DNA of 64,000 bases from Bretschneidera sinensis (taxonomy: Eukaryota; Streptophyta; Magnoliopsida; Brassicales; Akaniaceae), in contig CM043699.1 of NCBI GenBank assembly GCA_023935145.1, positions 66,437,638 through 66,501,637 on the forward strand, written 5' to 3'. A program made the translations under genes and the position numbers. Below, piece after piece: positions 31,641 through 42,557 of the stretch. The notes beneath the pieces are model-generated. The model worked only from the letters and a program-made list of their open reading frames with translations, searched no databases and was not told where the DNA came from. The first letter of the stretch is position 1. Every line of letters begins with the position of its first letter.

Positions 31641-32505
31641 TCTTCAATTTGTGAAACATTTATATTAGCAATGTTTCTTGGTGGAGAGATTTCTTCAAAT
31701 TTCCATTAGTCTGGAATTGTGATATGATCCCATTTGAGTAACTTTGGTGTTATTGTATTTTCATAAAAAGTATTTGCTTCAAGCAAAAAGGTTTCCTTTG
31801 GTTTAGTTTGAAGCAAAGCTTTTAAGTTGATTTTTGTTGTCATAACTTTATAATAAACCCTATATATTAAGGTTAGATTCCTTGTACCAGTTTTAACATC
31901 TAACCTCTTAGTTGAAAATCTAGGGTTAAGATATCGGCTAGATGAGGGTCATAAAGATTTATTGAAAAATTTGGGTAACAATTGAAATAGATAGGCCCAT
32001 TTGCTAGATTTGACTCTATTAAAGATAATAGTGAGTTTGAAAAATTTAGATGTCTAGCATCTCTTAACATCATCATGACAGTTGTATCAATTCCTAATCT
32101 ATACAATACTTAAAACTTAAAACCTTCATGTTTGATGGCTATTTGTACCAATCCTAGGTGTAAATACTTAAAACCTTCATGTTTGTGTTTTTGAATGGAT
32201 GCTAAGGAAAGTAATTTAATACTTTCATTTTCATGTTTTATTGAGGATGTATGTTCAGTTTTTTTGATGGAATAATCTGATTTAAAATCAAACGTTCCTA
32301 TTTGATAAATTTTATTAACATTCTGTTTTGGAATATACCAATTGAGCAGATCTTGCTCTACTTTAGCAATATTAACTTCTTGACCATTTAAAGAACTATT
32401 TGAGTTTTGATTAGAATGATCAATATCTCTTGGAAGAGATGAAGAGGTAGATCCAAACAGGGAACAGTCATCACCATGTCTTCGTCTCCTAAATAAACTT
32501 GTCAA
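31641..32505 (-). pseudogene. EPRV movement protein (30K-type)
   Basis: The stretch 32,505-32,110 begins MTSLFRRRRHGDD and includes LLNWYIPKQNV and KYLHLGLVQIAIK, a block characteristic of caulimovirid movement proteins. The next stretch, 32,106-31,900, has RLGIDTTVMMMLRDARHLNF and GPIYFNCYPNFSI. Between them a 19-bp direct repeat has put a second copy of the HEGFK-encoding sequence into the conserved core and brought in a stop. Movement proteins open plasmodesmata for cell-to-cell spread; this one is broken. The part 31,641-31,899 is its degenerate C-terminus. Confidence 0.8.
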
Positions 32506-32520
32506 AACTTAAGAAAAAGA

Positions 32521-32696
32521 TAAAATTGCTACAGTAACTGCTACGGCAACACCACCGGGAACACCCTAAACAAAACTAGTTAAACAGGCTTACCAACGGA
32601 TTAACAAAGGCTTACCAACGCAGCAAAGATGCATACTCAAAGAACAACTTTGTGGTATCAGAGCTATGTCTTCTTCTTTCACTTAAGCTTATTATA
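32521..32696 (+). other. Leader-like segment with tRNA-Met primer site
   Basis: TGGTATCAGAGC at 32,653-32,664 is a perfect 12-base tRNA-Met(i) primer site, on the strand opposite to the EPRV reading direction. Upstream, GGCTTACCAACG occurs twice (32,587-32,598 and 32,609-32,620). It may be an inverted pararetrovirus intergenic piece or the start of another retroelement; I cannot tell which. It leads straight into array B. Confidence 0.5.
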
Positions 32697-33089
32697 TTCT
32701 TCTTCTTCTTCTTCTTCTTCTTCTTCTTCTTCATTTTCTTCTTCTTCTCTTCCTTCTCCTTCTTCTTCTCCTTGTCCTTGTCCTTCTTCTTCTTCTCCTT
32801 CTTTTTCTTTTTCTCCTACTTCTTCTTCTTCTCGTTCCTCTTCTTCTTTTTCTTCTTCTTCTTCTTCTCCTCCTCCTCCTCCTATTTCTTCTCATTCTTT
32901 TTTTTCTTCTTCTTCTTCTTCTTCTTCTTCTTTTTCTCTTTCTCCTATTCCTCCTCCATTTTCTTCCTCTTCTTCTTCTCATTCTCCTTCTCTTTCTCCT
33001 TATCCTTCTCTTTCTTCTTCTTCTTCTTCTTCATCTTATTATTCTTCTTCTTCTTTATCTTCTTCTTCTCTTACTTTTTCTTCTTCTTC

Positions 33090-33130
<41 letters not shown>

Positions 33131-36078
33131 ATTATTCTTCTTCTTCTTCTTCTTCTTCTCCTCTTTATCCTATTTCTCCTTCTTCTTCTATTTCTTCTTC
33201 ATATTCTTCTCCTCCTTCTCCATCTTCTTCTTCTTCTCATTTTTTTTCTTCTTTTTCTTTTTCTTCTTCTTTTTCTTCTTCTTTTTCTTCTTCTCCATCT
33301 TCTTCTTCTCCTTTTTCTCCTTTTTCTTATTCTTTTTCTTCTTCTCCTTCTTTGTTTTCTCCTTCTGATCCTTTTTCTCATTCTCCTTCATCTTCTCTTT
33401 CTCCTTCTTCTTCTTCTTATCCTTCATTATCTCCTTCACCTTCTCATTCTCCTTTTCCTTCTCATTTTTCTTCTTCTTCTTCTTCTTATTCTTGTTCATC
33501 TTCCTCTTCTTCTTCTTCTTCTTCTCATCTTTCTTCTCCTCCTTCTTCTTCTTTTTATTCTTCTTTTTCTTCTTCTTCTTCTTCTGCTTCTTCTTCTCCT
33601 TCTCTTTCTCCTTCTCCTTCTTCTTTTTCTTCTCATTCTTCTTCTCTTTCTTCTTCTCCTCATTCTCTTTCTTTTTCTTCTGCTTCCTCTTCTTCTCCCT
33701 CTCATTTTCCCTTTTCTTCTTTTCCTTCTTCTTCTTCTTCTCCTTCTCCTTCTTCTTATCCTTCTTCTTTTCATTATTCTCTTTACTTTCCTCTTTTTCC
33801 TTTTCTTCTCCTTCTTCTTCTCTTTCTTCTTCTTTTTCTTCTACTCCTTCTTCGTCTTCTCCTTCTGCTCTTTCTTCTCATTCTCCTACATCTTCTCATT
33901 CTCCTTCTTTTTTTCCTTTTTCTATTTCCTCTCCTTCTTATTCTCCTCATACTTCTCATTTTACTTCTTCTTCTTCTTTTTCTTCTTCTTCTTCTCTTTC
34001 TTCTCATTCTTGTCTTTTTCATTATCCTTTTCCTTCTCCTTCTCCTTCTCTTTATCCTTCTCCTTCTCGTTCTCCTTCTTCTTCTTCTTCTTATTTTTCT
34101 TCTTCTTCTCCTCGTTCTCCTCTTCTTTCTCCTCCTCCTTCTTCTCTTTCTTTTTCTCATTCATCTTATCTTTCTTGTTCTCTTTCTTCTTCTCCTTATC
34201 CTTATTCTCATTCTCCTTCTCCTTCTTCTTCTTCTCCTTATTCTCCTTCTTCTCTTTCTACTTCATCTTCTCTTTCTTATTCTTCTTCTCCTTCTTCTTC
34301 TCCTTTTCCTTCTCCATTTCCTTCTCATTTTCCTTCTTCTTTCTCTTCTCCTTTTCCTTCTCCATTTCCTTCTCATTTTCCTTCTTCTTTCTCTTCTTCT
34401 TCTTCTTCTTCTTCTTCTTCTTCTTCTTCTATTTCTTCTTCTTCTTCTTCTTCTTCTTCTTTTTCATCTTCTTCTCCTTCTTCGTCTCCTTCATCTTCTT
34501 CTCCTTCTTCTTCTTCTCCTTCTTGTCTTCCTTTTTCTTCTTCTCCTTCTTCTTTCTCTCTTTCTTCTCTTTCTCCTTCACCTTCCTCTTCTTCTTCATC
34601 TTTTTCTTCTCCTTCTTCTTCTCAACCTTCTCCTCCTTCTTCTTCTTCTACTTCTACTTAATATTCTTCTTCTCCTTTTTCCTCTTTTTCTTCTTCTCCT
34701 TCTTCTTCTCTTTCCCCTTTTACTTCTTCTACACCTCATTCTTCTTCTTCTTCTTCTTATTCTTTTTCTCCTGCTGCTGCTTCTTCTCCTCCTCCTCCTT
34801 CTCTTTCTCCTTCTTCACCTTTTTCTTTTTATTCTCATCCTACTTCTCCTCCTTCTTCATCTTCTTTTTTTTCTTCTTTTTTTTCTTCTTCTCCTTCTTC
34901 TTCTTATTCTACTTATCCTTCTCTTTCTCCTTACCCTTCTCTTTCTTCTTCTTCTTCTTCTTCTTCTTCTTTTTCTTCTTCTTCACCTTATTCTCCTCCT
35001 TTTTCTCTTTTTTCATCTCCTTCTTCTTCTCTTTCTCTTTCTTCTCCTCCTTATCATTCTCCTTCTTCTTCTTCTAATTACTCTTCCACTTCTCCTTCTT
35101 CTTCTCCTTCTCCTTCTTCTTCTCCTTCTCCTTCTTCTTCTCCTTCAACTTATCTTTCTCCTTATTATTCTCCATCTTATTCTCGTTCTCGTTCTGCTTA
35201 TCCTTTTCCTTCTTCTTCTCCTTCTTCTTCTGTCTTTTTCTTCTCCTTCTTTCTTCTTTTTCTCCTTTTTCTTCTCTCTTTTCTTCTTCTTATTCTTATT
35301 ATTCTTCTTCTTCTCTTCCTCCTTCTTCTCCTTCTTTTTCTGTCTTTTTCTTCTCTTTCTTTCTTCTTCTTCTCCTTTTTTTTTTCTCTCTCTTCTTCTT
35401 CTTATTCTTCTTGTTCTTATTCTTATTCTTCTTCTTCTTCTCCTCCTCTTTCTTCTCTTTTTTTTTTCTCTTTCCTCTTCTTCTCCATTTTCTCCTTCTT
35501 ATTATTCTTCTTCTTCTCCTCCTCTTTCTTCTCCTTCTTCTTCTCTTTCCTCTTCTTCTCCGTTTGCTCCTTCTTCTTATTCTTTTTCTTCTCTTTCTTA
35601 TTCTTCTCTTTCTTCACCTTCTTGTCATTCTTCTCCTCCTTCTCATTCTTTATCTCTTACTTCTCTTTCTTCTCCTCCTTCTTCTTCTACTTCTATTTTG
35701 CTTCTCTTTATTCTTCTTCTTTGCATTCTTCATTTACTTCTCCTTATTCTTCTTCTACTTTTTCTCTTCTTTCTTCTTCTCCTTCTTCTTCCCTTTCTTC
35801 TTCGCCTTCTCCTTCTCATTCTCCTTCTTCTTCTCCTTCTCCTTCTCCTTCTCTTTCTCTTATTTCTTGATTTTGTTCTTCTTCTCCTTCTTCATCTCCT
35901 CCTTCTTCTTCTTCTTCTTCTTCTCCCACTACTTCATCTTCTTCATCTTCTTCATCTTCTTCTTCTTCTTCTTCTTCTTTTTCTTCTTCTTCTTCTCCTC
36001 CTCCTCCTCCTCCTTCTTATTCTTCTTATTCTTCTTCTCCTCCTCCTTTTTCTTTTTATTCTTCTTCTTCTCTTTCTT
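32697..36078. repeat. Polypyrimidine (CTT/CTC)n array B
   Basis: About 3.4 kb, plus strand nearly all C and T, with an internal (ATT)n block at 33,093-33,135. It contains higher-order duplications, for example a 45-bp unit (CTTCTCCATTTCC… / CTTCTCATTTTCC) at about 34,305-34,395. Long frames in all plus-strand phases, up to 1,153 codons, result from the lack of TAA/TAG/TGA in CTT-type sequence and are not genes. Parts at 35,600-35,850 match array A at 15,345-15,600 beyond simple period. Confidence 0.95.
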
Positions 36079-36808
36079 GGATGTGTATAATCTAAGAAAC
36101 GGAGAGAAACTAGTTAAGGATTTCTTGGGCAATGGGTGTTCTTAGCAGATTTGTGAGTAGTCCCAAAAAGAAGCATTGGCTTGGGATGAAGTGGTTGCTA
36201 AGGTGCTTGAAAGGAAGCCCAGAAGTAAGGCTGGTTTATGAGAAGAGAGGTAAGTCCATCTACCTTGAGGGTTTTGGAGATTCAGACTATTGAGCAGATC
36301 GGGATAAAAAGATATCGATTACCTCCTACTTCTTCAACTTAAATGGATGTTGTGTAAGTTGGAAGGCTCAGTGGCACTCGGTGGTAGCACTCATAACAAC
36401 CGGGGCAGAACACATAGCAGCTACGGAAGCCATAAAGGAGGCTATGGGGTGTAAAGGGTTATTGGATGAGTGGGAGGTCCTAAAAGAGCAAGTGGTGGTA
36501 TCTTTGGATAGCCAAAGTGTGTGGCACTTGTGGAGGAATCCGGTGTTCCATGAGGGGACGAAGCATATGGATGTTCGGTATCATTACATTCCAGAAAATG
36601 GTACGAAAGGATGCATTCATGTTGACAAGAAGACCACGGAGGAAAGTCCTGTAGATTTAAGCACTAAGGTTCTACCTCTAAGAAGGTCCAATCATTGCCT
36701 TGGACTTCTTAGGAATGGAGTCGGTTGACTGATGACTCAAGATGAGTTTGGATCCTGAAGTTCTCTGCACAATGGTTCAGGTTTAAACACTTAGACAAAG
36801 GTAGAGAT
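36079..36808 (+). pseudogene. CopA RNase H and 3' end, internally deleted copy 1
   Basis: Begins inside the RT at ATGTGTATAATC (compare 43,062), directly after array B. The frame runs MCII, then jumps by an internal deletion of roughly 90 codons to the VLSRFVSS-like block. It continues with GSPEV-like, YEKRGKSIYLEGF, a stop replacing the Gly/Cys of the SDYG block, ITTGAEHIAATEAIKEAMG (RNase H Glu), SLDSQSVWHLW (Asp) and TKVLPL. The longest frame is 36,381-36,728. A polypurine tract AAAGGTAGAGAT precedes the LTR at 36,809. Confidence 0.87.
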
Positions 36809-37800
36809 TGTTAGTATTTGTCTAAGGTTTAAACATGTCTAAACATGGTTCAAAGATTGTTAAAGTCTAAACCAAGGTTGAAAGATTAAAATACAGCATG
36901 TTAAAGGAGTTCACATATGTGTGTACATCCATTTGGGTGTGTGTGTACACCCTTAATCACCAAAGCAAAGTAGTGCGCACTGCTGTGTGAAGGGCAACAT
37001 CAATGTGTGCCGCACCCCTCCTTCACCAGCATCGCGCTGCCCAGCAAGAGAGGTGCTGGAAGAAGGGCAGTGCCACACCACTCCTCCACCAGCATCATAC
37101 CGCCCAAAATGTGGTGTAAAGGGACTCTGCCCAGTGCTTCACCGCCCCCTGTTCAGCGCCTAGGTGCTAGGCAAACTGAAGCACACATAGACAGCTTACT
37201 TGAACCTCCTTTTAAGTGCATGGATGCAAGGTTAAAATGCACAGCATCCACTTAAGATTGATGGAGGGACATGGTTAAGTGGTCATCAAGATCTAAGGGT
37301 GGAGATTGACTCTCAAGATTGGATAAGAAGTTGGTGCACTATATAAAGGGTCACCTAGCTTCAATCTAGACAGATTGTTGTGACATACTTTAAGATCAAT
37401 TGTAAAGAGTGACAAAACATAATACAAGAGAGAATTGTGTGAGAGTACAAAGACACAAAACACAAGGACGCATTGTAGAGAGGCTAGTTGTAAAGAAGAG
37501 AGAATAGTATAGATCGAGAGCATTGTAATAATTTTTATCATCTTCTTTCTTCTCTTCTTGGTTTTTTCAAGAACTTGAGCTTCTTAAAGAGGGTTGCTGT
37601 AATTATAAAGAACCAATGATTTAGTGTAGAGAATTCAAAGGAACTCACAAGGACATAGGCTATTGCCAAAACTCGATAACAAATCGTTTGTCTTCTTTTC
37701 TTTATTGCTTTCGATTGTTGTATTTCTTTCTACAAGTCATTCAAGACTTGGGTGTTTGGAAGATCACTACCTGGGCATTTTGTCAAGGTGATTTTCAACA
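36809..37800 (+). repeat. CopA LTR shared between tandem copies
   Basis: 992 bp, TGTTAGTATTTGTC to GATTTTCAACA, TATA box at 37,340-37,347. It has CopA 3' internal sequence and a polypurine tract on its left and a tRNA-Met primer site on its right, so it serves as 3' LTR of copy 1 and 5' LTR of copy 2. Confidence 0.93.
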
Positions 37801-37801
37801 G

Positions 37802-37813
37802 TGGTATCAGAAC
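37802..37813 (+). other. CopA primer-binding site (copy 2)
   Basis: TGGTATCAGAAC, 11 of 12 bases of the tRNA-Met(i) site, one base after the LTR end. Confidence 0.82.
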
Positions 37814-38038
37814 TTACACAGCTGGGTATCGGAGCAAGAACAAGAAGGTTACGGAGTCAAGACTCCAAGAATCAAAGATCAACTTCTTGGGTGATTCAAG
37901 AACGAAGTAAAGATCAAGATCAGATCGTGTTCTTGAGGGTGATTCAAGAATAGTGTTAAGATCCATCTTCGATCGTGTTCTTGAGGTTGAAGAAAGCATT
38001 TGTGGGTATTGCATAAATTTGGGATCTTGTCCGCAAAG

Positions 38039-38890
38039 ATGGCTTCAAATTTTGTGGTTGAGAAGTTTGATGGAAAGGGAGACTTTGCTCTTTGGAAGCG
38101 GAAGATCAAGGTGGTTCTAATGCAACAGAAAGTGGACTTGGCTATTGGAGAAGATGATGCTTTTCCAACAAGTGTCACGGAGGACTAGCAGGTTGAGATG
38201 AAGAAGATGGCTTACAACACCATCTTCTTACACATATCGAATAGTGTCACAAGAGAGTTCAGAGACTCGGAAGATCTGGCTGTCATATGGGAAGAAACTA
38301 GATGAGTTTTTTCTTACCAAAACTCTCCCTAACAAGATTTATCTTCTTAAAAGAATCTTTGCATTTAAAATGGATCCTAGTAAAGAGTTGCAAGATAATC
38401 TTGATGTCTTTAATAAACTAGTTCGTGATTTGAATAGCTATAGCATTACATTTTCGGATGAACAATTAGCTGTTATCTTGTTAAATTCTCTTCCTGATTG
38501 CTTTGATAATTTGATTAATGCTATTGAGTATGGAAGGGATACTTTAACCAAGGAGATTGAGATCAATGCCATAAGGGCACATGATTTCAAAACCAAGATG
38601 AAGGAGACATCAAGTGGAGATGGGCTGTTCGTAAGAGGAAGGCCAGCAACTCAGAATGACAGTAGGCAACGATGGCAACTACCAGGAGAAATCAAGAGGT
38701 AGAGGGCAGAACCATGGGAGATCTCATTCCAAGACAAGACTTAGAGGAGGAAGGAGATGCTTCTACTGTAACAAGGAGGGCCATTTCAAGAAAGATTGTA
38801 AGAAGAGGATGTGGTATTAGAGGAGAAGCCACCCCAACAATGGAGAGGCTTCAGTTGCCAGAGGAGAACAGCAAGATGATATTCTTGTTG
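38039..38890 (+). pseudogene. CopA gag, copy 2
   Basis: Start ATG at 38,039 (MASNFVVEKFDGKGDF, LWKRKIKVVLMQQK), as in other copia Gag proteins of the UBN2 type. A TAG at 38,187 replaces a CAG. The second stretch, 38,244-38,702, has LPNKIYLLKRIFAFKMD, DLNSYSITFSDEQLAVILL and LPDCFDNLINAIEYGRD. A frameshift near 38,690 separates a zinc knuckle, CFYCNKEGHFKKDC at about 38,759-38,800, which has all ligands. The protein would form the particle and bind RNA. Confidence 0.9.
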
Positions 38891-39480
38891 TGTGCTCAAT
38901 TGTGAGCAGGAGGCAAGGGCAGCGAGAAGTGGATTCTGGATTCTAGGTGCACTTATCACATGTGCCCTCATAAGGAATGGTTCAAGAATTTCAAGGAGAT
39001 CAATGATGGAAGGGTCTTATTGGGGAATGACAATTCTTGCCAAGTGAGGGGGATTGGAGACATCCAATTGAGGATGTTTGATGGAGTCATAAGGCTGCTG
39101 CGAAATGTGAGGTATCTTCCATATTTGAAGAGAAATTTGATCTCGTTGGGGCAGCTGGATTCCATGGGGTATACATGCAAAGTAGAGGGAGGAAAGATCA
39201 AGGTGGCCAAGGGATCTTTGGTAGTGATCAAGGCAGCAAGAAATGATGGATTCTATGAGATGATCGAAGAGACAGAAATCAATGATCAAGCACCAAGCTT
39301 GATGGTTAAGATGGATAAAGCAGCCCTTTGGCACACTCATTTGGGACACATGAGCGAAAAGGGCCTGCAAGTTCTTAGTAAGGATGGTCTGCTTGGTGGT
39401 GACAAAGTAGAGAAACTGGATTTCTGTGAGAATTGCACTGTTGGGAAGCAATACTGGGTCAGCTTCAACACTGGCTTGCA
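38891..39480 (+). pseudogene. CopA protease and integrase zinc domain, copy 2
   Basis: WILDSRCTYHMCP (about 38,932-38,970) is the copia protease active site with Gly replaced by Arg (DSGC to DSRC). The following ISLGQLDSMGYTCKV and RNDGFYEM blocks are the usual copia protease-integrase linker. ALWHTHLGHMSEKGL and CENCTVGK (39,327-39,450) form the GAG-pre-integrase HHCC zinc domain, intact. Confidence 0.87.
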
Positions 39481-40410
39481 CAAGTCTAAGGGGATTCTTA
39501 ACTATATTCATTCGGACCTTTGGGGACCAGCAAGAACACCAACACAAGGAGGGTAACTTTTACTTTCTATGTTTAATTGATGATTATTCAAGAAGAGTGT
39601 GGGTTTATTTACTTAGAAATAAATCAGATGCCTTGAATAAATTTGTTGTGTGGAAGAAGTTGCTGGAAACTCAAACGGGTATGGTAGTTAAGGCTTTACG
39701 AACCGATAATGGCTTAGAATGTAATAAGGATTTTGATAAATTCTATGAATTAAATGGCATTCTAAGACCTAGAATGGTTTTAAAAAGACCTCAGCAAAAT
39801 GGAGTTGCTGAGAGGATGAATAGAACCCTTATGGAAAAGGTTAGGTGCATGTTAATAGGATCCAGTTTACCAAAATATTTTTGGGGAGAAACTGTGGCTA
39901 CAGCTACATACTTGGTAAATAGATCACCCTCTAGAGCTTTAAAGCTCAAGACTCCCATGGAGATGTGGAGTGAGAAACCCCTAAATTAAGCAACCTTAGG
40001 ACTTTTGGGTGTGCTGCATATGCACATCAAAAGGAGGATAAACTTATCCCAAGATCTAGAAAATGTGTATTTCTAGGATATGGTGATGGGGTTAAGGGAT
40101 ATAGGTTGTGGTCCTTAGAAAAGAAAGGCATGAAACTCATTATAAGTAAGGATGTTATTTTTAATGAATTGTTATTTCCCTACTTGGAGAAAACTAACCC
40201 TGCAGGGGCTAGTGAGCAAACCAGTCTGGAAGTTGTGGAGCATCGTGTCAAGGAGAACTCGGTTCAGGTAGAGCAAAGGAGGCAAGAGAGTTCAGACCAA
40301 GTAGAGCCCTTGAATGAAGGCCAAGCCCAAGAAACTTAAGAAGAGGCTAAACAAGAAGAGGTTGATGCAGCAAGTCATAATGACTACCAGCTCACAAGAG
40401 ACCGAGAAAG
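39481..40410 (+). pseudogene. CopA integrase, copy 2
   Basis: YIHSDLWGPARTPTQGG (first Asp), then a frameshift near 39,555, then LIDDYSRRVWVYLLRNKSD, ALRTDNGLE (second Asp) and QQNGVAERMNRTLMEKVR (Glu): all three catalytic residues are kept, unlike the minus copy at 2,850. PKYFWGETVATATYLVN follows. A further break comes at 39,988. The tail 40,106-40,339 is Glu/Gln-rich (QVEQRRQESSDQVEP). Confidence 0.9.
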
Positions 40411-40890
40411 GAGGGTGGTTAGACCACATTTGAGATATGGGTTTGTGGATGCTAATGTAGCAGCTCCTTGGATAGAGGGAGAGGTTGAACCAGAAACTTA
40501 CACGGATGCCATGGAGTGTAAAGATTCGTCAAAGTGGCAGCTAGCTATGGAGGAAGAAATAGATTTTTTGATGAAGAACAACTCTTGGGAATTGGTGCAC
40601 ATTCTGGGAAAACAGAGAGTTGTGGACTGTAAGTGGACTTATAAGATCAAAGAAGGGTACCCTCCAGGAGATGAAGTCTGGAACAAGGCTAAACTGGTGG
40701 CGATTGGGTTCACGAGAAGAGAAGACAAAGATTTCACAGAAACTTTCTCACTTGGACACAAGGTGGAGAAGATGGTGAGTATCCTCATCTATGTCATTGA
40801 TGTGTTATTGATTCGGAACAGCAGGAAGAGGATGGAAAGGTTTACATCACAACTTAGTGAGGAGTTTGAGAGGAAGGATCTCAACCTTAC
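40411..40890 (+). pseudogene. CopA reverse transcriptase, copy 2, internally deleted
   Basis: Starts with RPHLRYGFVDANVAAPWIEG, ETYTDAMECKDSSKWQLAM, then VVDCKWTYKIKEG and FTRREDKDFTETFS. It then jumps to KVEKMVSILIYVIDVLLI: the central RT between these blocks, including the QMDVKTTFLHG block, is deleted, and YVDD has become YVID. It continues to LSEEFERKDLNL, where the foldback element is inserted at 40,891. Confidence 0.88.
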
Positions 40891-42122
40891 TGTTGTGAGT
40901 TTTAAATTACTCGCAAGCGCACGAGTCGTTTGTAGTATAGCGTGTGCAAGTGCGAGGTCGAATCCACAGGGAATTGTGTTGTGAAAATATATTTTTTAAT
41001 CTAAACTAACTCTATTTTAACCTAGTTCCAAATTTCAGAATGATATTGCAAAATAAATTAAAACTAAATTAAATTGATTTAAAAACTAATAATAAAAAGC
41101 ATTAAGGTTTCCGAATCAACCCCACCGAAGTTAAGCATACATGTTCTAAAAATATAGCCTATCAAAACATTCAATGAATCCAACTATAAGACAAAAAACA
41201 AATAATATTCCAACTAAACCAAAAGCACCCGATGTATCCGCTCTTAACAAATCACAAAGGGAATCCAATTTAATCGAAAAGCATTCAATGTATCCATCAG
41301 ATGAAACACAAAGAAAATCTAACAGACAATTTAAACTCAATCAATTATAAGATTAACTCAAATAATTGATAGAACATTTATACTAAAAATTGTCAGATTT
41401 GTACAAGCAAATCTGAACTACTACGCCAAACAACGGCGGGGCTTCATCTTCAACCTTAGCTGAAGAGTCTAGCCACTCATAACTATAAAACTATAATAAC
41501 AAGTGCTAAACATTTAAACTAAAACAACTGAATATAAAGAAATAAATAAACAACTTTACATGGGAGAAATTCCACTCGCTGTCGGGCGGCGCTTCCCCTC
41601 GTGGTAGCAATGCCTTCGGGATCCACCAAAATGCTGGCGGAAGTCCACCGGTAAACACCAAAGTGGCTCAGGAATTGTACACTGAATGATGAAGTCAGGT
41701 GGTGTTTATATAGGGGAAGACCCGGACTAATGTGGCTTGCAAAAACGATGTGGGATACAGGCCCGAGTGCGCTCGATCGCAGTATGTTGCGATCGATCGC
41801 AGATGCGCTCGATCGCGTGTCTGGTGCGATCGATCTCAGGTGCGCTCGATTGCGTGTCTGGTGCGATGCACTGCAAACATTTCGATGTGGGATTGATGAC
41901 CTTGCGCTCGATCATAGAAAGGTGCGCTCGATCGCATATCTCGTGCGATCGATCACAATGTCTCCAGAAGCTTCAAATCTCCTGAAATGCTTCATTTTCT
42001 CCACAAAGCTGTAAAAACACACAAAACACAAGAAAAACGTAAAATAAAGTAAAATACTACTAACTAAGAGCATAACAAATGTAAGTTAAGGGTCTAAAAT
42101 ATGCAATATTTAAGACTCATCA
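40891..42122 (-). repeat. AthC LTR (minus)
   Basis: 1,232 bp. On the minus strand it starts TGATGAGTCTTAAATATTGC, preceded by AAGTTTGGGGGTATT (42,137-42,123), and ends with …GTGGATTCGACCTCGC…AACTCACAACA, the architecture of Athila LTRs. TATATAAA at 41,712-41,705 (minus). A cluster of GCGCTCGATCGCA motifs lies at 41,768-41,958. Confidence 0.85.
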
Positions 42123-42557
42123 AATACCCCCAAACTTATATTTTGCTAGTCCCTTAGCAAAACAAAATAAAAGACTCAATGAAAAACAAAGAACATAAAG
42201 ATAAAGTCATCACTCATGGTATCCAAAAATTTAAGGAGCACACGTCACCATGATATTCATTCATAAGCAAGCTTAAAAAGGTGAACCCATCTTCGCAATG
42301 AATAGAAATGTTAAAATCTAATTACTTACAAAAGGCAGGATAAGGCATCACAAGGTTGAATCAGTGTAAGGTGAATTAGCATATAAAAATGAAGCTTCCA
42401 AGTAACTCTAATGTGTAAGGTCTCCATGTCTCAAGATTCACCGAATTTCCCATAAAAAATGAACGAAAAGGCATAGTTTTTTTTTTTTTTTAATAAGGCA
42501 CGGCTATGTTTAGTTTCCTTAAGCTTTCTAATTGACCCATGTAGCGAGTGTTAAGTC
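42123..42557 (-). other. AthC 3' noncoding remnant
   Basis: Minus strand shares patches with the AthA 3' noncoding region, for example CATGAATAAATATCATGG-like sequence and the TTAATTAGAAAGCTT segment (26,510-26,550; 26,247-26,265). A run of T (42,479-42,491) is present. The homology stops near 42,555, where the inverted LTR arm begins. Confidence 0.7.

Larger units (their letters stand above)
27925..32520 (-). mobile_element. Endogenous pararetrovirus (caulimovirid, petuvirus-like layout), degenerate
   Basis: Minus strand, in order: movement protein (32,505-31,900), linker, coat protein with zinc knuckle (about 30,900-29,300), acidic spacer, aspartic protease (28,700-28,340), RT N-terminus (28,330-27,925), then the AthA insertion and the RT centre at 16,506-16,050. 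A movement protein in one collinear polyprotein layout with coat, protease and RT, and no integrase, separates it from LTR elements. Petuvirus-type or florendovirus-type assignment cannot be settled by eye. Numerous stops and frameshifts, a substituted protease active site and loss of RNase H make it inactive. Confidence 0.87.

Noticed and set aside
32653..32664. A tRNA-Met gene fragment
   Set aside because: Only the 12 bases of a primer-binding site are present; there is no tRNA cloverleaf around it, nor around 5,494, 12,752, 17,793, 37,802 or 57,074.
32731..34164. Arg/Lys-rich minus-strand frames resembling protamine or SR-type proteins
   Set aside because: Reverse complement of the array (AAG/AGA/GAA codons); no non-repeat residues and no gene context.
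32629..36090. Very long open frame (1,153 codons), Ser/Leu/Phe-rich
   Set aside because: It is polypyrimidine array B. CTT-type sequence has almost no stop codons in any plus-strand phase, overlapping frames are equally open, and residue blocks change (Ser to Leu to Ser) where the triplet phase slips.
41760..41960. Spaced GCGCTCGATCGCA repeats resembling a CRISPR-like array
   Set aside because: Units and spacing are irregular, in both orientations, inside a plant LTR; no leader or cas genes.
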